A DNA stretch of 64,000 nucleotides from Phallus indusiatus (taxonomy: Eukaryota; Basidiomycota; Agaricomycetes; Phallales; Phallaceae). Position 1 is the first letter of the stretch. Every line of letters starts with the position of its first letter. A program made the translations under genes and the position numbers. Below, piece after piece: positions 55,595 through 64,000 of the stretch. The DNA lies in the NCBI GenBank assembly GCA_027605045.1, contig JAQFWX010000066.1:62001-126000 (forward strand), read 5' to 3'. The notes under the pieces are model-generated. The model did no database searches, was not told the DNA's origin, and worked only from the letters and a program-made list of their open reading frames with translations.

Positions 55595-58500
55595 GCACAA
55601 TGCAAAGCTATTGACTCAAATGTTCACACCTATTTATTTAAGTCTTAGAAGTAATAGAAGTTAATTTTTTGATATAAATACATTATATAACTAGATAAAG
55701 CAAGTAGCCGGAGTAGGATTTGGGCCGTTGGACCCATCAACACTCTTGGCAGAGGCATGCCATCTTGCCACCCATAGTCAAAACAGCAATTGCGAAATGA
55801 TCAGAGCAGCGATAATGCATCTCAATGTCATAACCATATGATAAAATTCACGGCCAAGCCGTGCTGTTGCATCTAGAAACCCTTGGCCTGATGTACCTCT
55901 TGGGAATAGTGAGTATACGAACGACGTATTATAATGGACTCTTGCTATTGCTCTGGTTGTCCACATGTAAATGTCCTAATTTGATTTCACTACTCAACTC
56001 ATTTCTTGTCATTGGAAATCGTGAAATTTGCTGCGGGCAAAAACGGTACGCCACTGTTACAAAATGGTTGTAATTACAGTACTGGTTTCACTTACATCTC
56101 CAACTATTATGTCGACAAAGTGTCTTTTTGTAAATCCCTTTACGTCGTGCCAATTCCCCCAATGGCGTAAGTAGACTTGTCAACGAGTTCGTATGCGTCG
56201 CACTTGCACCATCCTCAGCTTCAAGCGTTGACCAGGACTTGACTTGAATGATGAGATACTATCGATATTGGCTGCCAATTGTGTCAAAGATATAGGCTCG
56301 TACAATGCTGATGCACCTGTCGATCAGCCTTTATTCACTTTTTGCTCGAATGCAATGATATATCTAATTAAAATGGAGTATGAAAACCATAGTGTAATTT
56401 CGATTAGTTGTATAAACTATTTTAAACAAACACAAATAACTATGAAAGGGCAAAAAAATAGGGAGAGAAATAACGTACGGCAAATGGTCATGGGAAACGA
56501 TAACCATTCGTGTCGGTACAGGCAAAGTTTGTTGGAACAATCAGAAAGACTAGCAAATGATAATAGAGTAAGCGGAGAGAAAGATATGACGAAAAACAAG
56601 AAAAGGGAAAGGAAGAACGTTGTGGAAAGAGAAAGAATGCGTACCTGTTATAGGATCTGATGGGCACCGGGTAAACGTTGGCTACTCGAGCTCAGTTGCA
56701 AAACGAGTGTTGCAAAGGGAGCGTGATGGTATAGGTTCTCTTTTAGTGTGATCGGAGGGGGGAGTAGAAGGAGATTTGGGTTGGGTGTTGAAGTTGTAAG
56801 GGGGCATGTGCAGCATCGATGCTACTGTGGACATTGGAGGTGACTGGGTAGTATAACAAAAAGGCTTAATGAATTAAATTAGGCGAGTGTAGTCTACAGC
56901 GAACAACGTTTGAGGATAAGAAGCAAAAGGAAAAAGGATGGCGCACCTTGTGAATGAAAAGAACGTAAACGACCCACCACTTGCTCAATGGCCCATGCTC
57001 CCAAATTAGCAACCGAAAGAAGAACAGAGGGCTGATAACGTGTCAACAGTTGAACAACGATCGCTATGTCACGAGGAAAGAAACGACTAACGACTATAGC
57101 GGCGTAATTCAAGAGGTCTATCTAGTGAATAAAAGAAATATAAGCAAGACAGCTTTGGAGGAGGTTAAGGCATTGGAAATGTACGCTTAAGGGTGGGAAC
57201 GCATAACACCGCGATGGGATAAGGGGAAAAAAAAGACCCCACGCGAGGAATGTAAGCAAATCTGTTAAAAATCGTAAGATAGATGAAGAACAGCATAAAC
57301 AATTACGCAGTATAGCCAATTAGTCCAGAATTGGGAGTGGCGAGGGTGGCGAGGAACTGGGCCGGTTATACTGAAAAGGCAAAGGGCAAGACTAATCAGG
57401 CTTTGTCTGAAAGATTGTTAAACATTAGAAAGAACAAGGAAAAACGGGACGCACCTTCAAATCGTTATCATGAGAAAAATGACAGCATAGCTTCAAGTTA
57501 AGAAGACGGTGGTGGTGGGCGATTATGAGTGCGAATAAAAGTGAAATAAAAAGCATAAGAAAATAGTTAGATAAAGGATAACGAAATGCGATGAAGGAAA
57601 AAACGGCTTACTGTAGTGTTTAAAAGCGTCGAGTCCATCAAGGCTAGGTTTAGGCGGTGGCGATAAGTGTGATAAAATGACTTTAATTGAGTGGCGTGGG
57701 TCTAAAGGAAGCTGTTCAGAAGAAACGGCTGGGCAGAGTCGTCGCTGTAGGTGTCGGTAGGGATGGAGCAAAAAAAAGGACGCCATAACTTATATAAGTA
57801 CATAAGTAACGTTAGTGGGCGGAATAAAACTTGACATTGAAAAGGATAGCTCACTGGTGACGGAATGCTTTGAAAGCAAAGAATCATGGTAAAGAAGAAT
57901 AGAGATATAGATTTACCGTAATAGTTAAAAGTGCTCTACAAAAAATCGCCTTAGGGCTCTCCCTAAGCGTGGGAAAGTAGAGACTGGGAACGAAGACATG
58001 TACCTTTTTTTGGTTTTGTTTGTTTTTTCTCACAACAAAAAGCGAAGGTGCTTGGTCGCAGGACCGATTTACGCGTTCTTCTGACATCGCGTCGCAACTC
58101 GTAGCATAGTACACACTTCCTTTATTAGACTATCGTATGAAGTATTTCACTCAAACCGTGGATTGAAGTTTTCCGCCATGCCCTCAAGGACGGTTTGAAA
58201 TACATGTATTCAGCTGATGTCGTTGACAGTGGACATCAAGTGGACATGGAGCACTGGGATGCCAAAGGGTAAACCTTTATTCATTGGCAAAAATCGTGAA
58301 TATTTTGTTCTTGTCGTCGGTCATGATTCTGATTTAATTTAAGAACATATTCGTAATAATAAGCTTTTAAGGGCGCATTACAAGGTGAAGTAAAAATTCA
58401 TGCTACTACGGCATGCGATTCTCAATAGGGCCCGTCGTCACCAAGTGTTTAATCGAATGCAACGATGCAAGCATCAAAACACATTAACCTGATTCAATTT

Positions 58501-60355
58501 TCAAAGTGAAAAAGAGCAATCATCTGTCCATTGTGCGGACAAAACAACGCACCAACTAACATCCATCACGTATGGGTCGTGTAGATTTAGTTTATCGGCA
58601 GCAAATGTTTCGATTATCCACGCGGTGGCTGACTTCGTCTAGATTTCCAACCAATAATTTAGCGCCAGTACCATTTCTGTTCAAAGAATCGGGTTTCCAT
58701 CTTCGTCAGACGCGTCGTTGCTGTCAGGGGATGGGGGAGAAGTCCTGTGGGAAGGGGGCTCGGTGCGCGGTGGGACACTGGGAGGTGACCGCTCGGGTGG
58801 GCGGGCCTCCCTCCGCGACTGGACTCTCCTTCTCTCGGGGGTCACTGCGAGAAGACAAACGTGTGTCTATAGCACTATTATGTACATGCAGAGATATTCT
58901 AATGCTGAGTCCTTGCTCGTTGTATGACTAAAGGAAAGAAGAAGGAAAGTTGTGAGGAAAGGAAACGAAGGAGGTTGCCAGGAAGTCTGTTCGAAGAGGG
59001 AAATGGTAATGTACTCTAGGGTGGGATGGGAGGAAAAGAAAGAACGAAAGAGAAATGAGGCTCAAAGAGGGGCTCGAAGTTTGCTGTGATGTGGCAGAAG
59101 GTGAGAGATGATGGATGATGTCACAGCAATGGCGCTTACCTGCTCTGCTGAACGCCCATGCCGCATGCGGCACTGCTATTCCAGCTGAAGTTCACTTGAG
59201 AAAGTCGCTGTGCGAAACTGGACCGTATGACAAAGGTGGCGGTTGATTAACTTGCTCACAGTTTCCAGCCTCAAAAAATGTCTGCTACTAGACACGCCTC
59301 TGTCTTCGTCTTCATTAACTAGTATGAAATATGCGCCTCTCCTATTCTTGCTCTTCTAGAAGCCGTCCGGTAACTTACGCGTGATCATCATTGGAGAGAC
59401 TCATCCTCCTGGGACCTATCAAAACCTTGATATTGCTGTCGGTGAGATCCGGGTGGTGGATGCAGAAAGGGCTGAGGAAATCGTCACGAGCAAAGGTAGA
59501 AGAGTAAAACGTCAACTGTGTTGTAGCGAAATGCTTAATGTTGCGTCATTTGTAGCTGAAGGAGTAGTTGTAATGATGTCGGAACCCGATGGAATAGACG
59601 GCGAAAAAGATGTTGTGACTGAAAATTAATCCCTCGTCCTCAGATTGAAAAGATGATGGGATGTTTTGACAGCCAGTAAGTGATGAGATTTTGATCAAGA
59701 AATTACTATATATACAGCTTACACCCGTTTGCAAACTATTTTGCAAATGGGTATAAATAGTCAGCATATGAATAAAAAGAGACTTATGTCACATTGTAAA
59801 ACGCGACCATAAGTCATACGATTTTTTTTATGAACAGCCACTGATATCACTATCTACGGTTAAGGTTGCGGGTACTAGACTCCCGAAGATCAAACAAAAA
59901 TACAATCCTGGCTAGTAGGGTGTTTGATAAACGGATCGGCATTCCTCCGTCAATCTCAGCTTAACAAATTGTTTGACGTGTCATCGTATTAGCTTGATCA
60001 AAAGAAATATATATATATATTATGCTGTGTCATTAGCACAGACTAGTTCACAAACCGCGTTTTTTAAGCTATATTCAACTCATTTCATCGAAACCTCCGA
60101 TACCCTTAAACCTCCCACGTCCGGGATAGGCGATGTAGTTTGAAGATAAATACCCTTGTTTATTCTCCTAAAAGTACATATAAGTCCGAAGGTGCCTTTG
60201 GATCCAACTAATAGGAAAAAAAGTACTTGAGTAATACAGCACACTTTATCTTAGATGTTCATACTCACCCATTCTAATACCAACTGCAGAATTACCCGTA
60301 CATCGTTTTCCGTGCTTGTTTTTGAAATGGATTGAATAACAGATTCATAACATGA
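55595..60355. other. Gene-poor region with unresolved exon-like pieces
   Basis: No complete gene could be built. Exon-like pieces are 56946-57112 (-), which continues protein-like up to a donor GTGCGC; 58160-58268 (+), with VDSGHQVDMEHWDAKG before a donor; and 59351-59495 (+), about 48 codons between a CTAG acceptor and a GTAGAA donor. A frame at 56244-56660 (+) is Lys/Arg-rich at its end and may be chance. A (TA)n microsatellite lies near 60007-60021. Confidence 0.35.
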
Positions 60356-61426
60356 CTATTTGTCATCATTCGCATCTTTTTTCACAACACAAAACATCCA
60401 TTCCTGACCGTTGGATAAGCAAAAGCGAACTTCATTCTGGCTTCAATTGACTCGAATGTCAGTAAACGAAAAGTTTCGGTTCATAACCTCATTCGCGAGC
60501 CCACTTCATGATTTTAGATAGTGCAATTGCTTGAAATATGGCTTCAGGCATGAAGTCACTTAGAGAAGTTTGGAGACGTTTGGCCTCAACAAGGAAAAGG
60601 CGACCTTGAGCGATCTTCGACGCAAATATACGGCTATTACTGAAGGCAAGTATTCGATCTGTCACACCATTAGATAATTGAAGCTAGAGACGTAAGAAAA
60701 ATGTAGAAGACCTTTGTTATCTAGCTCGTCAACATATTGAAGAATGGCGTAATCTACGCTCCCTGTCAACCACAATTCATAGTGGGTGAGTGGGTTGACG
60801 ATTTTTACACCATCTCCGGTACCTAGTCTCATCTCGGGAAGAATAGCAATAGAACGCTTTTGGGAATCGGGATAGCTCGTATTCGATGTCACCCTCCCCA
60901 AAGACAATAAAACAGCGTCAAGGACCACGCGAGAGCCAGCTTCAAACTGTGAACATCAGTAAAGGCTCTCAAAATAATGTTCCTGATACTCACATACATA
61001 TTTACATACTCGTATATTTCTTGGATGCGTTCATGAAGTCGCTGAGACTCAGTTACAGCATCGGAACTCATGTTGTTACCAACTCCGCAATATTCCCGTG
61101 GTTGAAAACCAAGCGTCCCCGAATCAGGCCGATCAGGTCAAGGTCGCTGACTGATGCTGACGAAAAGGCGAGTTTCTAGCCAAATAGTGAGACAGAAGCT
61201 GATGGCATAGAAGGCTGCCTACAGGTTTTTTCGCGGTACTAAGAATGCCCTCCAACGCAGCAACATGCTCCATTATCGCTGCAAGCACTCCCTCTGTCTC
61301 CTCGATATCATCCAGTTCTTTCTTGAGCTCGATGAGACGAAGACTGGTCTTTCGCAATTTGCTCAAATCCACCGGCGTATCTTGGAGGCTTCTCTTGCGT
61401 TTGTGAGATTTGCTTGACGTGCTCAT
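60356..61426 (-). CDS. PD-(D/E)XK nuclease-like fungal protein
   Basis: Five exons (61426-61223, 61175-61080, 60946-60712, 60658-60505, 60440-60356) with GT-AG introns; the phases agree and give 257 aa. The N-terminus is a basic segment followed by a coiled coil. The core has THYELWLTGSVDYAILQY, then GRLFLVEAKRL and EVRFCLSNGQEWMF. The Asp of VDYA and the Glu and Lys of VEAK fit a PD-(D/E)XK nuclease fold. I recall this architecture from many agaricomycete proteins, some related to the nuclease domains of Crinkler-type effectors. Intron 2 is long (133 nt) and holds an open stretch starting ATG AGT TCC, which may be an alternative exon. The donor of intron 4 (GTGGGC) is unusual but avoids an in-frame TGA. 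Confidence 0.6.
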
Positions 61427-62092
61427 AAGAGGAGTGTTATATTATATGTGAGAGTACAGTTTAGACGAGGGCTAGAGATTGTAGAATTTAAGGGCGCAAA
61501 AAGTGGATGAATGGTGTTGTCTGGTACTGTGACTGTGACCGTGATGCCAAGACGACAATCGTCAGTGAAATCTTGTGATGCCGGTGTCGCCGGAAAGCTT
61601 GGATTACAATAACGTGCTACAAGCCATGATCCCGTCTAGTCTCAATATATTCTCATTTGACAGGTCTCTGCGCTATGCAGTGAATGACCTGTCAAATATG
61701 CCTTTCCTCGATCTCTTACTTTTCTGGATCCTTCTGGACCACGTTGGGACCACGTGACCCAATGGTTTGAAAAATGCCGTATTCAACCCAATAAGCAAAA
61801 CAGACTGATAAAGGGGACTACTTATTGAAAATTTTGTAAAGTAATTAAAATAAATAAAAAGAAAAAACCTTTCGTCCTTAATCCATGCACCCTTCCCAGA
61901 AATAACAGGGACGAAACAGTGAACACCATCCGCATACCGCATTTCAGTAAGGTCTCAACTTCATCAGATAGTTGTTGGCCAAGGTTGGCGAGAAGAACGT
62001 TGCGTTTTGGGCTGCTGCGTTGCTAATATAGTTGTGACTGGAATCAGCTATGTAACGGTAATCGATTATGAAGTATACTCTTTACAGCAGTT
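61427..62092. other. Intergenic stretch
   Basis: No convincing gene is seen. A palindromic CATTTGACAGGTC ... GACCTGTCAAATATG (about 61656-61703) forms a strong stem, which could be a terminator-like or foldback structure. Confidence 0.35.
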
Positions 62093-62094
62093 TG

Positions 62095-62474
62095 CATTAC
62101 GTAAGTCCGGCGCTCGTTTTGTCAAGATAATCGTCGAGACCTTGCGAACGCAATAGCTCGCCCAATTTTGAAGATTTTGGTCTAATGTTTCTTTAGAATA
62201 TGTTCATATATATCAGATCTAGTGCATAATGTACTTTATTAAGCTTATCAATTTGTGTTTCAAAGTTTGACCTTTTCTCCCAAAAAAACAGCAATGGGGA
62301 AAACTTCAAAGTAACTCATAAAAAGTAGATAGTGCACTAGATACAGTATTTTTGGACATATCTCAAAGAAACAGTAAGTTAAAATTCTCAAAACTGCACG
62401 AGATATTGCGTTCGCAAGGTTTCGACGACTATATTGACAAAACGAGCGCCGGACTTACGTAATGCAAACTGCTG
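62095..62474. mobile_element. Palindromic MITE flanked by TA
   Basis: A 380-bp element with long terminal inverted repeats. The first roughly 75 bases (CAGCAGTTTGCATTACG...) recur inverted at the right end with about six differences, and weaker complementarity runs on almost to the centre. It is flanked by TA at 62093-62094 and 62475-62476, as expected for Tc1/mariner-type insertion. It has no coding capacity, so it would be moved by a transposase encoded elsewhere. Confidence 0.85.
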
Positions 62475-62638
62475 TAACTTTAATTCGGGTCTATACTAGA
62501 TGAGTGGTACTCCCAACTCCGAACTCCTCGGTAGGTAGCTATTATATAATCGAGTACCACTCAGGATATTATTTTATTTTATTTTTCGCCGGCCCCCGCC
62601 CCCCGTGTGCGCCTAATTAGGGCGGGGGTTGTGGGCAA

Positions 62639-62944
62639 CTATGTACGTGGTACAAGCGACGCAAGTGGAAGCACGTGATCAAATCGCAAGCGCCAAACCT
62701 TTTTCTGAACCACCATCACCTTTCTCGACGCGTCCACCTTCGGCGGCGACGGCGACGGCGGCACTTCCTCAACATGGATTACTTTTACTGAATGGGTTGA
62801 CAGATTAGTACGCGTTTTTTTTGGTCGTTTTAGCCAGACTCGAGCTGACTGTTTTTTGGCCTGGCCAGCAGGCGGCGGTCGCGTCATACTGTAGCTGGAA
62901 AAACCTGCAGTAACGGGCTTGGGTTGAATTTTGGAGATTAGCAT
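62639..62944 (-). CDS. Small basic protein or last exon
   Basis: A frame of 101 codons from ATG at 62944, with a second ATG (MTRPPPAGQAKK) inside. It is rich in Lys, Arg, Pro and Val. The frame stays open further upstream to about 63331, but that part is of low complexity and includes an LTR-like T tract. No domain is recognised. It could be the last exon of a spliced gene. Confidence 0.3.
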   Translation of the reverse strand: MLISKIQPKPVTAGFSSYSMTRPPPAGQAKKQSARVWLKRPKKTRTNLSTHSVKVIHVEEVPPSPSPPKVDASRKVMVVQKKVWRLRFDHVLPLASLVPRT

Positions 62945-63331
62945 GTCTAGTAAGCACCTGTTTCTCTCAATATATTTATATTTTGTTTCATTTTTCATAG
63001 GCAGTTTAACCACCCCCTCCCCCTCACCCCCAGACGTATTCCCGCCCTTCTCCCTCATACATAATCCATCCCCACGTTTCGTGCTTTGTCCGTATTTTTT
63101 TTTTTTTTTGACGGGCTTGTGTGTAGCCGAAGAGTTGTAAAGTAAGCTCACGGGGTGTGATTGATAGCATTGGTAACACCGACCATAGATAGTTTCTAAT
63201 GTACAGTTAAGCAAGAGAAATAAAAATTTTATATACATAGGCAAAACAGGTGTGATGTGTGAATTCCGCCAACAAGAGAAGTTCCCGTCGAGCGTTAGCC
63301 ACACCCGCCCCCCCCACTCGCTCAGTGTCAA

Positions 63332-63780
63332 TACTTCTGAAAATTTCGGTGTGCTGATTAGCTCATCCTGCGCCTGGGGCGGAAAAATGATGCGTCAGGG
63401 TTGCCGATGTGGCGGTTTTTTTTTAAAACAAAGTAAATTTAGAACTCTGGTACCGGGGTGGTAGTCCGAAATTCTTGCCGAGTGCCACTACCACGCATTT
63501 CGTAGTCCCTCCTTTAATTCCATTTGAAGATGCCACCTCAATTGGTTTTAGATTGATCATTGCCTGTGGAGTGACACGATCACGTTTATATTTAGACACA
63601 CCGTTAGCTGTGTATTAAAAAAAAAGAAGAAAACTTGGTTCGTCCACCCACGACCAGAATCCACATACAGATATCATGACGTCTAGATCATTTTGTTGAT
63701 GTATAAAGTAAAATACGTCGCCTGAGAACAAAGTTCGCTTGGTCATCCGAGTCTCAGCACGCTTCTAAACTTACATATAT
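63332..63780. other. Upstream region of the right-edge frame
   Basis: No gene is seen. A TATA-like GTATAAAG near 63700 lies about 80 bp upstream of the ATG at 63781. Confidence 0.35.
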
Positions 63781-64000
63781 GATGTTACTATCGCCCAATC
63801 GAGGCCAAACAGATTATAACATAGTAGGAAGTGTCGACAACTTGGACTCGATCATAGAAGGAGCTAGTGGCAACAGAACTGAAGACATGCACAGTGAGGT
63901 CCTGGACTGGTGTCAGGATGCAGGTGGTCGGTTCACAGTAGCTGAGACACAATTGCTTTGTCCTCCTGGGCTGGCGTGGCAAGAAAGAACGACGCGTAGT
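63781..64000 (+). CDS. Partial open frame at the right edge
   Basis: ATG at 63781 opens a frame of at least 73 codons that runs out of the window without a stop. Composition is protein-like (acidic, with VDNLDSIIEGASGNRTED and LDWCQDAGGRF segments). The family is not recognised. A TATA-like box upstream supports a start here. Confidence 0.4.

Noticed and set aside
58572..58931. A 119-codon plus-strand frame at 58572
   Set aside because: It has no splice support or domain, and its GC-rich middle makes all frames open by chance. Overlapping frames are equally plausible.
1..64000. CRISPR arrays, bacterial operons, rRNA or tRNA genes
   Set aside because: No regularly spaced repeats, no bacterial gene organisation and no recognisable rRNA or tRNA segment was seen. 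Small tRNAs cannot be fully excluded by eye; a tRNAscan run would settle it.

Overview
The window is a stretch of fungal nuclear DNA, most likely from a mushroom-forming basidiomycete (Agaricomycete). The evidence is short GT-AG introns (41-68 nt) in every host-type gene, chromodomain Ty3/gypsy elements, a fungal GATA finger of the CX2CX18CX2C type, and an OrsD-like zinc-finger plus tyrosine-recombinase-like gene family that I associate with basidiomycetes. The species cannot be named from the sequence.

Positions 1-36446 are a retrotransposon graveyard built by repeated nesting. I name the LTR families A, B, C, D, E, F, H and J. Most insertions can be proved because each is bounded by TG...CA and flanked by a 5-bp target-site duplication (TSD). 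The youngest is a complete chromovirus (family A, 1865-8083) with two LTRs that look identical, intact gag and pol, and TSD ATCTT. It sits in a family-B LTR that also holds LTR J, which holds LTR E, which holds LTR H. A second, decayed pol copy lies at 11846-15974 (+) and a third at 19137-22208 (-), with gag debris of the same type at 31887-32250. Element C (22209-31886) interrupts this third copy. Element C carries gag, pol split by three solo LTRs, and an extra antisense spliced gene for a Zn2Cys6-like protein. Families A and C both look self-primed: ten or eleven bases about 33 nt after the TATA box are complementary to the bases just after the 5' LTR. Stop codons in the dead copies are mostly CGA to TGA changes, as expected from C-to-T decay at CpG.

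At about 36447 the retrotransposon debris stops. The centre of the gene-bearing half is a head-to-head pair of intact, intron-containing paralogues (40293-43869 on -, 44016-47112 on +) sharing a 146-bp intergenic promoter. Both proteins have N-terminal C2H2/OrsD-like zinc fingers and a C-terminal domain in which an R-K-R-H-Y tyrosine-recombinase signature can be placed, including the canonical H-x8-Y spacing. This pair is my best candidate for an undescribed system.

The rest (47113-64000) is sparse. It holds a small GATA-finger gene (54966-55594), a five-exon gene resembling PD-(D/E)XK nuclease-like proteins (60356-61426), a palindromic TA-flanked MITE (62095-62474), a few exon-like fragments I cannot name, and an open frame running off the right edge (63781-64000).
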